NCBI RefSeq assembly: GCF_000331105.1 | Contig: NC_020054.1 | Coordinates: 4,866,555 to 4,930,554 of the forward strand | Direction: 5' to 3' | Source: Fibrella aestuarina BUZ 2 | Lineage (GTDB): Bacteria > Bacteroidota > Bacteroidia > Cytophagales > Spirosomataceae | DNA: 64,000 nucleotides | Shown: positions 42,369 through 50,427 of the stretch, piece by piece | Layout of the letters: each line of letters begins with the position of its first letter | Position numbering within the stretch: the stretch's first letter is position 1 | Made by a program: the position numbers and the translations under genes | Notes under the pieces: model-generated | Told to the model about the DNA's origin: nothing | The model's database searches: none | The model's input: the letters and a program-made list of their open reading frames with translations, nothing else

Positions 42369-45026
42369 TTAGAGGGGACTTCGTGATGGTTTCAGACTAT
42401 TCGCCAAAAAAGGAGCCGTGCGACTTGCCTGACACGTGGCGAGCTCGGCGGGAGTGCCTGCCGCAACGATCGTGCCGCCGTGATTCCCCGCTCCGGGACC
42501 CACATCGATCACCCAATCACACTGGGCGACCGTACGCATATCATGTTCGACGACGATAACGGTATTGCCCGCATCAACCAGGCGGTTCAGCTGAACCAAA
42601 AGACGGTCGACATCCCGCGGATGCAGGCCGGTGGTCGGCTCGTCCAACACGTAGAGGGTGGTGCCCCGTTGGGTTCGTTGCAGTTCGGTGGAGAGCTTGA
42701 TGCGCTGGGCCTCCCCGCCGGAAAGCTCGGTCGCACTTTGCCCCAGTTTGAGATAACCCAGGCCAATATCCCGTAGCGTGTCTAGGGACCGCAACACCAA
42801 CGCTTCCTGGGCAAAGAACAGGCAGGCTTCGTCAACCGTCATGTTCAGCACATCCGCAATGGATTTGCCGTTCCAGTTAATGGCCAGCGTCTTCTCGTTG
42901 TAGCGTTTGCCATGACAGGTCGGACAGGGGGCATACACGCTCGGCATGAACAGCAGCTCGATGCTGACCTGGCCTGCTCCCTCACAGGTAGGGCACCGCC
43001 CTTTGGCGACGTTGAAGGAAAAACGCCCGGCATCGAAGTGCCGCCTACGGGCCTCCGGCGTGGCGGCAAAGAGTTTGCGGACCTGATCAAAAAGCCCGGT
43101 ATAGGTGGCCAGGTTGGAGCGCGGGGTTCGTCCGATTGGTTTTTGATCCACCTCAATCAGTCGCTGTATGGCCTCGATAGCGCCCCCCAATCGACCGATG
43201 GTTTTTTCGGCGGGGGTATTTTCCAGCGTATCTTCCTCGGCTTCTTCCCGTCTCATACCCAGATGCGCTGCTACCAGATCCAGCAGAGACTGGCTCACCA
43301 GGCTGGATTTACCCGACCCCGAGACACCGGTTACGGCGGTAAAGCAACCCAGCGGAAACGAAACAGTCACCCCCTGGAGATTATTTCGTCGGACTCCTTC
43401 CAGACGTAGCCAGCCTTGAGGGGAACGGTTGGGAGACGAGGGTCGGGCTGTTTCCTCAAACAAGTAGGGCCGGGTGCGGGACTCGCTGACCTGCCTGAGG
43501 CCTTGTGGTTCGCCACTGTAGAGAATGCGCCCGCCCGCGCTGCCCGCTTCAGGGCCAACATCAACCAGCCAATCGGCACGGCGCATCAGCTCAACGTCAT
43601 GTTCGACCACGAAAAGCGAGTTACCCGACGCTTTGAGCCTGTCCAGGGCGTCGAAGAGCGCATGGCCATCGGCCGGGTGCAGCCCGGCTGTCGGCTCATC
43701 CAGCACATAGATGACCCCAAAGAGCTGGGAGGAGAGTTGAGTGGCCAGCCGCAGTCGCTGCAACTCACCGGATGAGCAGGTAGGCGTGCTACGGTCAAGC
43801 GACAGGTAACCCAGGCCCAGCTCAATGAGCGTTGTCAGGCGATCCAGCAGATCACCGCACAGGCGCTCGGCAGCGATGCGCTTTTCCGGCGAGAGATCAT
43901 CCGTACGGCGCACATCCGGGGCGCCCTTGTGCGCTGAGCCACCTGCCCGCAGGCGCCGATCCAGCGCGGCTTTTGCCGCCTGGCGACTCACCAACGACGT
44001 TGCCGAATTCCTGTCGGCGGCAAACTCGCCATTCGCGGCCGGGGTGATAACGTCTGCCAGTTGGGCTATGGAGAGATGCGAGAGATCGGCGATGTCATAG
44101 CCGGCGAAGGTAACGGAAAGGGCCTCTGGCTTTAAGCGCTTGCCCTGGCATACCGGGCAGGGACTACTGATCATAAACTGCAACACGCGTTTGCGCATGG
44201 CGGCACTGTCGGTATGGGCCAGCGTGTGCTCCAGGTTTCGTCGGGCGCTGCTGAAGGTTCCCTGATAGCTGGGTTCCATCTTCAGTCGCTGAGCCTGACG
44301 CGTTTCGGTTGGGGTGAGGCCCGCATAGACGGGAACTGTAGGCTGCTCGTCCGTAAAGAGAATCCACTGTCGGTCCTTCTTGGGCAGGTCTTTCCAGGGT
44401 ATGTCGATGTCGTAGCCCAGGGAGACTAAAATGTCGCGCAGGTTCTGACCGCCCCAGGCCGTGGGCCAAGCGGCAATGGCCCGCTGGCGGATGGTCAGCG
44501 ACGGATCCGGAACCATCGACTCTTCGGTCATGGTATGTACGCGGCCCATGCCCTGGCAGCGGGGACAAGCCCCCTGGGGGGTATTGAAGGAAAAATCCTC
44601 CGCATACAGCATCGTCTGGCGGGCGGGGTAGGTACCCACGCGCGAGTAGAGCATGCGCACCAGGCTCGACAGGGTCGTCAGACTACCGACCGTCGAGCGG
44701 GCATTGGGCGTGCCGCGTTGCTGCTGAAGGGCGACAGCGGGGGGCAGGCCGTCAATGGCGTCGACATCCGGCACGCCGACCTGATCGATGAGCCGTCTGG
44801 CATAGGGGGAAACCGATTCAAAATACCGTCGCTGTGCTTCGGCATAGAGGGTACCGAAGGCCAGGGACGATTTGCCCGAGCCGGAAACACCGCTGAAAAC
44901 CACCAGCTGATTGCGTGGTATTAAGACGTCGATATTTTTGAGGTTGTGCTCACGAGCCCCCCGCACGCGGACAAATCCGGATGCGGCTTTATCGTCCTGG
45001 TCGTTGGCGTTTGTTCGTCGAGCCAT
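42369..45026 (-). CDS. UvrA-like ABC ATPase (UvrA2 class)
   Basis: 885 residues, shorter than canonical UvrA. Two ABC ATPase halves: Walker A FSGVSGSGKSSLAFG near 44-58 and TGVSGSGKSSLVSQS in the second half. Signatures are TCSSGELQRLRLA (degenerate) and LSGGEAQRIKLS (canonical). Zinc modules are CPRCQGMG and CPVCQGKRL in the first half and CPTCEGAG and CPTCHGKRY in the second. Length and sequence fit the UvrA2/drug-resistance-associated class, which usually lacks the UvrB-binding domain. Probable roles are recognition of DNA adducts or self-resistance to DNA-binding compounds. Confidence 0.85.
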   Translation of the reverse strand: MARRTNANDQDDKAASGFVRVRGAREHNLKNIDVLIPRNQLVVFSGVSGSGKSSLAFGTLYAEAQRRYFESVSPYARRLIDQVGVPDVDAIDGLPPAVALQQQRGTPNARSTVGSLTTLSSLVRMLYSRVGTYPARQTMLYAEDFSFNTPQGACPRCQGMGRVHTMTEESMVPDPSLTIRQRAIAAWPTAWGGQNLRDILVSLGYDIDIPWKDLPKKDRQWILFTDEQPTVPVYAGLTPTETRQAQRLKMEPSYQGTFSSARRNLEHTLAHTDSAAMRKRVLQFMISSPCPVCQGKRLKPEALSVTFAGYDIADLSHLSIAQLADVITPAANGEFAADRNSATSLVSRQAAKAALDRRLRAGGSAHKGAPDVRRTDDLSPEKRIAAERLCGDLLDRLTTLIELGLGYLSLDRSTPTCSSGELQRLRLATQLSSQLFGVIYVLDEPTAGLHPADGHALFDALDRLKASGNSLFVVEHDVELMRRADWLVDVGPEAGSAGGRILYSGEPQGLRQVSESRTRPYLFEETARPSSPNRSPQGWLRLEGVRRNNLQGVTVSFPLGCFTAVTGVSGSGKSSLVSQSLLDLVAAHLGMRREEAEEDTLENTPAEKTIGRLGGAIEAIQRLIEVDQKPIGRTPRSNLATYTGLFDQVRKLFAATPEARRRHFDAGRFSFNVAKGRCPTCEGAGQVSIELLFMPSVYAPCPTCHGKRYNEKTLAINWNGKSIADVLNMTVDEACLFFAQEALVLRSLDTLRDIGLGYLKLGQSATELSGGEAQRIKLSTELQRTQRGTTLYVLDEPTTGLHPRDVDRLLVQLNRLVDAGNTVIVVEHDMRTVAQCDWVIDVGPGAGNHGGTIVAAGTPAELATCQASRTAPFLANSLKPSRSPL

Positions 45027-46343
45027 GGGGAAAGAAGCTACTTGGCGAGGTTGCTATAAACTATCAACGTGTTCGCTTTTTCGTTAACAGCGGGAATAAA
45101 CTTGCTTACTTTTGCTGGACAGTGTAGTGAACACGCATAACGTATTGTCCAATAATAAGATAACAAATCCAGAATGGGACTTTGTTAGTAAACTCGTCAC
45201 GGCTTAAGCCGTTGCCGCTTCCCAGGCCTGGATCGGTCTTACAAGGGGTCACCAGTTGGTCAGCAACGCTTGGCACCGGGCAACCAGAAAGAAAGCGAGT
45301 TGGCCTAGCGGAGCTGACCCTGAATGGGCAGCAGATATACTGGTTGAGCAGGCAAGACCTCTACGTCCGGCAGAAGCAGTCCATCTGAAGGACATAATCC
45401 CAACTGGGCAACCAGGCGAAGGACACGTATATAGAAACCGTTATTCGTTCTATTGGGGTAACACTAGTTTAAAATTATTGTTTAGAGCGATTTTTTTTAT
45501 CATGCTGCCCCTATTTGTTTCAGGCAATCAGCGACCCACTATGTGGCACGACAAATCTCCATTCCCCACATGCGGCATGGCCTAGTTCCAGGAGAATCCT
45601 TTATCGGCTTTAGCTAGACGGTCTATGCAGGGCAATACGAAAATTGAGGGGCTATGAAGTCGATTCAATTTGTTGGCTACCAGTCGGTTCAGTGAGAATT
45701 TTATGTGCTATGCTATGATGCGGAGGCAACCACCAGCAATATCTCTGACCCCATTGATCAAGGGGACGGTCTCTACTGGAAACCGCTCATGCAAACGGAT
45801 AGTGAAAGGCACATTCCACTACATTTTCCCTGTCGGATGTAGTGCAAAGGTTACGCGTGGCCATGCAAGGCATTACAATAGATGGCTGTCCGGTGCTGGG
45901 CGTTCAGTTAGTTCGAGTACAATAAGGCCGTGATTAGTATCTCCTGAGACAGGTGTGAGCTTACATCTGTACTTCATTAAAAGCCGTTTCTCCTTTTGGA
46001 CCGATTTATGTAATGGTAGTAAAGAGAGAAACCGAATCGCGCATGAAAAAAGTACAATATTTAGTAGGACTACTGTTTCTTATAACCCCCTTTTTTTGAC
46101 ATGCTATAGCTGGTGCATTGAGAGCATCAAAGCAAGATTGGCTTAGTCTCAATTTGCCGTCTCAAGAATCAGCGTCTCACCTCGCAGAAAAGCCTGAGTT
46201 TGCGATACATGAGTAGGGGCTGACCGTTGAAGCTCTCATGGCGGCCTGGCACCAAGCAAAACCAAGAGTTGTCACGGCCGGGACCTGCGCCAATGCTTTA
46301 TCCGGTCCATCGTACTCGTGAAAGTCAGCTGGCGCCCCCCCAC
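45027..46343. other. Gene-poor region, 1.3 kb
   Basis: No intact gene that I can support. Short open frames occur (45182, 45256, 45670, 45955, 46227), but they have poor codon usage or are shadows. A possible peptidase relic is listed separately. This is probably a graveyard of decayed genes beside the UvrA paralogue. Confidence 0.5.
45182..45430 (+). pseudogene. Possible relic of an S9-family peptidase N-terminus
   Basis: The stretch GLAELTLNGQQIYWL resembles the conserved N-terminal beta-propeller opening of S9 prolyl oligopeptidases (a strand, then YWLE.RP). After YWL the match seems to continue in another frame (VEQARP, from the frame at 45256), as expected after a single-base deletion. 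The fragment is short and this is a tentative reading. Confidence 0.25.
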
Positions 46344-46703
46344 CTATTCGATCAGGCCCGTACCCGCCAGGACCCGCTGCATCGTCGCCCGCAGCTCGGC
46401 GTAGCGCGCCTCGCTCGTACTAAAGTGAAGCAGGATGAGCTCGCACCCCAGCCGGTCGCTCCCTTTGGGCGTGAGCCAGACGAGCAGTTGGGTGCGGTTG
46501 AGGTGTAGCTGGGCAATGCCCCCGTAGCAACCCTGGTCCTGGTCATTACGCTCGCAGTAATACGAGCCGTCGGGGTCGGAGATGTCGCGTTGTAAACTGA
46601 AGCGCTCGGCGTCGGGCTCGTCGCTTGCCGCCCAGATGACGTGCTGGGCCCCGTCCTCCAGCCAGGTATCGACCCACCGGGCCTCGAATTGAATCACCTC
46701 CAT
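46344..46703 (-). CDS. Imm10-like immunity protein
   Basis: 119 residues. The pattern EPDAERFSLQRDI, then GSYYCERNDQDQGCYGGIAQLHLNRTQLLVWLT and a closing RYAELRATMQRVL fits the Imm10 immunity family of polymorphic toxin systems (a conserved E.N.Q....GGI core). It would bind and inhibit a cognate toxin. No toxin gene is adjacent; the region upstream is gene-poor, so it may be an orphan immunity gene. Confidence 0.55.
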   Translation of the reverse strand: MEVIQFEARWVDTWLEDGAQHVIWAASDEPDAERFSLQRDISDPDGSYYCERNDQDQGCYGGIAQLHLNRTQLLVWLTPKGSDRLGCELILLHFSTSEARYAELRATMQRVLAGTGLIE

Positions 46704-46933
46704 ACCGAATGCCCGCTAAAAGAACAGCGTGTGTGTTTGGCTGATAACGGGGGCAATATACGCCGCCATGCTACTGGCGACGCTTTATTCAAGATCAACC
46801 CTCAGTCTCCAAGCTGTTGAAGTAATAGGCATTGTCACCAAAGCGCCTTAAGGTTACCGCTCAATAAATACACGGATCAGCTCTACAGTGCCAGCAAATA
46901 AGTCACTTACATTGACCGAAATGCGTCACTTTT

Positions 46934-47431
46934 ATGATCATAAGCCAACGCTTACGACAGCTTGCCGGGCTCCTATCACTCGCAATACTGGCCGGTCTAG
47001 GTTGTAAAAACGAGTCGGTTAATACCCCAGAAGTGCCACCTGTTACGGTCGAGCCGAATAAAACAGGTTGCGGTGACGGGACTTGCTGCGGATTGTCGCC
47101 CAAGATCATATTTGCTTATAATGAAACGCTGGTCGCTGAACCTGTCGTACTGGGTGGCCCGCCTTACAACAGCTCTTGGGGAGTGGCCTTTGGTCGGCAG
47201 ATTCCTAAAGTAAGAGACACACCGATACCGACGCGAGCAGCCGTCGTTTGTGAATTAAGTTACGACAAGGTGACGGGCCTGCCGGTCTCACCAGTTGTTG
47301 CTGCCAGAGATACCAGCTTCAAGCCAACCTATCGCGTTTGGGGGCGGGTCTACACCGGAACCAATATCACGGTCACGGGAAGGGGTCCAGAGCGGTTTGT
47401 CTACATCGAGCGCATTGAGCGCATGAATTAA
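46934..47431 (+). CDS. Lipoprotein, duplicated family copy 1
   Basis: 165 residues. A signal peptide ends in lipobox LAGLGC near residue 25. The mature part has six or more Cys (GCGDGTCC motif at about 53-60), a FAYNETLVAEPVVLGGPPY segment and the ending YVYIERIERMN-type FVYIERIERMN. It is a clear paralogue of 47839-48336. No function is known; the Cys-rich region may be disulphide-bonded in the periplasm or at the surface. It is separated from its copy by another lipoprotein gene. Confidence 0.7.
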   Translation: MIISQRLRQLAGLLSLAILAGLGCKNESVNTPEVPPVTVEPNKTGCGDGTCCGLSPKIIFAYNETLVAEPVVLGGPPYNSSWGVAFGRQIPKVRDTPIPTRAAVVCELSYDKVTGLPVSPVVAARDTSFKPTYRVWGRVYTGTNITVTGRGPERFVYIERIERMN

Positions 47432-47494
47432 AAAATAACCAGTCGTCCAGTTACAACTTAAAGCTTAAGCGCTGGGTCTGGTTGAAAAAAAGGT

Positions 47495-47803
47495 ATGAAA
47501 CGATTTTTATACATCATTGGCCTACTGGTTGGATCATTCAGTTGCAAAGACAAGGTTGAGCCAGAGCAAGAAGCAACTATTGTGGCTTTTGCGGTTTCGT
47601 TCACAGGCTGTAACGACGGGTGGCTTATGACAACTCCTCAAGGTGCTTTTACCACATTCGATCTTTCAGAGTCGTTTACCCAGTTTGGTGATTTTAATAA
47701 GTTGCCTCGCAAGGTTTGGATGCGTTATGAAGTAGCTGAAACCACGAATACCCCAATCTGTAAAGATACTCGTATTAAAATCCTCTCAATTCGAGACAGG
47801 TAG
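47495..47803 (+). CDS. Small lipoprotein
   Basis: 102 residues with signal peptide MKRFLYIIGLLVGSFSC, with the lipid-attached Cys at 17. The mature part is beta-rich with a few Cys and is not recognised. It sits between the two duplicated lipoproteins, so the three were probably transcribed together. Confidence 0.65.
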   Translation: MKRFLYIIGLLVGSFSCKDKVEPEQEATIVAFAVSFTGCNDGWLMTTPQGAFTTFDLSESFTQFGDFNKLPRKVWMRYEVAETTNTPICKDTRIKILSIRDR

Positions 47804-47838
47804 TAGCTAGTTGACTTGACCAACAATGCTTCATTGAT

Positions 47839-48336
47839 ATGCACATCCACATCAATCAACGCTTACAGCGGCTTACTGGGTTACTAGCAATTATAATATT
47901 AGTCGGACTAGGTTGTAAGAACGAAGTTGTTCAGACCCCTGAAGAATCAACCCTTCTAATCGAGCCTAATCAAAAGGGGTGTCGAAATGGGACTTGTTGT
48001 GAGAAGTCGGATAAAATCGCTTTCGGCTATGATGAGACTTTCGTAGGTGAGCCAGTGGTACTTAGTGGTCCACCCTACGGCAGTTGGGGGCTTGGCTTCG
48101 GCAGGCAGGTGCCCAGAGTTAGCGATACGCCAGTACCAAATAGAAATGCAGTTATCTGCGAGTTATGCAATGACAAGGTAAAAGATTTACCTATATCATC
48201 AAGTGTCATTGATAGGGATACCACCTTCAAGCCAGATTACCGGGTTTGGGGGCGTATCTATACGTCAAATCTACCAACTCCCATAAGGGGGCCAATACGG
48301 TATGTTTATATCGAGCGTATCGAGCGCATGAACTAA
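47839..48336 (+). CDS. Lipoprotein, duplicated family copy 2
   Basis: 165 residues, same length and layout as 46934-47431: lipobox VGLGC, GCRNGTCC, FVGEPVVLSGPPYG and the ending YVYIERIERMN. Amino-acid identity is roughly 60 percent, so the duplication is old. Role unknown. Confidence 0.7.
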   Translation: MHIHINQRLQRLTGLLAIIILVGLGCKNEVVQTPEESTLLIEPNQKGCRNGTCCEKSDKIAFGYDETFVGEPVVLSGPPYGSWGLGFGRQVPRVSDTPVPNRNAVICELCNDKVKDLPISSSVIDRDTTFKPDYRVWGRIYTSNLPTPIRGPIRYVYIERIERMN

Positions 48337-48464
48337 AGAAGGCTGAATTATTATATGCGATTTGCTTCATCTAGGTAGTTTAGCTCTATTCCAATACAAA
48401 CGCTTACTACAAGAACACGAACAGAATTCCAGACCTGTGTTCTGGTTTACGCTCATAAACAACT

Positions 48465-49598
48465 ATGGCTTGGTCTTACCGCAAACGAATCAAACTTATC
48501 CCAGGTGTCCATCTCAATCTCAGCAAAAGTGGCATCAGTACCTCGATCGGCGTCCGAGGAGCGAGCATCACCGTTGGCAAATCCGGAACTTTCCTCAACA
48601 CTAGCCTACCCGTCCTGGGGCTTCACAATCGACAAAGGCTATCAGGGCCGGAGCCTCCTTCAGACCCCACTTCATCTCCATCAGATCGCATACTACCACT
48701 GAATCAATCCAGGGGTAATATTTTCAGTTCGGACGTTCAGGAGATCACTAGTCAAAATATGCAGGGCGTGAAGGAAGTCCTGTTGCTAGCCCATCAGCAG
48801 CGAAAAGAACTGAACAGCGACCTTCTAAAGACGAAAGCCTCTCTTGGCGGATCGAAGGTTAAACTGGTAATCAGTTACCTGTTAATTTATGGCTTGATCA
48901 AACGATCTATTCCCGAGCAGATCAAAAGCGATATCGAGTCTCAAAAAGAAGCGATCGCCCAGCTTCAGCAAGCAGTAGAGGACAGCTACGTGGCCTTTGA
49001 GATTGACTTTGACCAAGAGTTGAAGGAACGGTACCAAAAACTGGTTGACAGCTTCATTCAGCTAACAGGATGCGCAAAAATCTGGGATGTCACCGGCGCG
49101 CACCACCAGGATCGAAAAACCACCCGTTCATCCGCGAGCAGACTAGTGGAAAAGCGTGAGGTCCGATTTAGCCTCAAATCGCTTCCCGAAGTCAAGTTGG
49201 GGTTCGATGCGCTGTGCTTTCAAAATGCCAACGGGGCGGACTTGTATATCTATCCCAGTTTTGTGATTATGTATTCGTCGAAAACAAACTTCGCCGTGAT
49301 TGGCCTGGATGAGCTAAGCCTTTCTCAAAGTTATGTGCGTTTCGTCGAAAGGGATGCGATTCCTCGCGACACAAAAATTATTGACAAAACATGGGCGAAA
49401 GTCAACAAGAATGGGTCGCCCGATAAGCGGTTCAAGGGCAACCATCAGATCCCGGTGGTGCGGTATGGAGAACTGATTCTGAACACAACCACTGGTCTCA
49501 ACGAGCAATACCAGCTTAGCAATTATGAGTTTACTGAAGCGTTTGGCAACGCGTTCCGGGACTATCAAGCAGCTATTCGAGGGACAAAGCAACGTTGA
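48465..49598 (+). CDS. DUF4236-domain protein
   Basis: 377 residues. The first 50 residues (MAWSYRKRIKLIPGVHLNLS, then GISTSIGVRGASITVG) are the DUF4236 domain, found at the N-terminus of many bacterial proteins of unknown role. A helical, coiled-coil-like region lies at about 100-190 and an alpha/beta C-terminal domain at about 240-375. No catalytic motif is visible. The protein may be membrane-proximal through a weak hydrophobic helix near residue 143. Confidence 0.75.
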   Translation: MAWSYRKRIKLIPGVHLNLSKSGISTSIGVRGASITVGKSGTFLNTSLPVLGLHNRQRLSGPEPPSDPTSSPSDRILPLNQSRGNIFSSDVQEITSQNMQGVKEVLLLAHQQRKELNSDLLKTKASLGGSKVKLVISYLLIYGLIKRSIPEQIKSDIESQKEAIAQLQQAVEDSYVAFEIDFDQELKERYQKLVDSFIQLTGCAKIWDVTGAHHQDRKTTRSSASRLVEKREVRFSLKSLPEVKLGFDALCFQNANGADLYIYPSFVIMYSSKTNFAVIGLDELSLSQSYVRFVERDAIPRDTKIIDKTWAKVNKNGSPDKRFKGNHQIPVVRYGELILNTTTGLNEQYQLSNYEFTEAFGNAFRDYQAAIRGTKQR

Positions 49599-49698
49599 AG
49601 CGTCGGCCATCTGACTTTAACCTCTCCTGCAACATCACAAACTCGGAAATACAGCAAGGTTTGCAATCAGATATATTACTCATTTACTAGATTACGCA

Positions 49699-50295
49699 AT
49701 GAATCGTCCGCGCTACTTGACCTACGCCTTATCTACACTTCTTAAGGTGGTGCTTGTCAGTCTGTTAAGTTTTGAGGGATTTACTCAGCGGGTTGACCTA
49801 GCTCTGCATCAGCTCCCGGCGGCCCTTGATACGACTACTGGCGAACTAACCTATATACAAGTCATTGACGTCCCTAATACCCCGGCCAGTGTTTTATTTG
49901 ATCGGGCGAGGTCGTGGTGCATGGATACCTTTAGGTCGTCCAAATCAGTGATCGATTACGAAGATAAGGCGAGCGGCGTGATTGCGGCTAAGCCACTGGT
50001 ATACACCAAAAGTCGCAACGGTTCGACGGCGCAGCGGGTCGTGATTGATATTCGGTGTAAAGACGGTAAGTACCGTTGCGAAGTCCATCCCTACGAGTTC
50101 ACCACCACTACGTTAGCCACGCCTGTCATTACTCCTTTCCGAGACTTTAATTTGCGAATCATCGAACAAATCAGACAGAAAGGACGTGTTGCTGGTTGGC
50201 AGTTCGCCCACTTGCAAGCGATGGATGCTCAGTTCAAAGCCTTTCTGACAAGCATTGAAGCGGCTATGAAGCAGCCCGGTAAGAGTGAGTTCTAA
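49699..50295 (+). CDS. Exported DUF4468-type protein
   Basis: 198 residues. An N-terminal hydrophobic signal (YALSTLLKVVLVSLLSFEG) is followed by a TBP-like-fold DUF4468 domain (VIDVPNTPASVLFDRARSWC, then SGVIAAKPLVYT, VVIDIRCKDGKYRCEVHPYEF). DUF4468 proteins are periplasmic and frequent in Bacteroidota; their role is unknown. Confidence 0.75.
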   Translation: MNRPRYLTYALSTLLKVVLVSLLSFEGFTQRVDLALHQLPAALDTTTGELTYIQVIDVPNTPASVLFDRARSWCMDTFRSSKSVIDYEDKASGVIAAKPLVYTKSRNGSTAQRVVIDIRCKDGKYRCEVHPYEFTTTTLATPVITPFRDFNLRIIEQIRQKGRVAGWQFAHLQAMDAQFKAFLTSIEAAMKQPGKSEF

Positions 50296-50427
50296 TCACC
50301 GTTACGTCAACTAGCCCCCGGTGGGCTGATTGCTCATCAGATTTGGCCAAGTCTTTTTGGCTACAGGCCACAACAAACTAAATTATCTTTAGTCAGTACG
50401 TCGGGGCGTCCAGGGAGCTTTACGCCC

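Noticed and set aside
45670..46146. Two small frames in the gene-poor region
   Set aside because: No homology recognised, weak coding character, no operon context.
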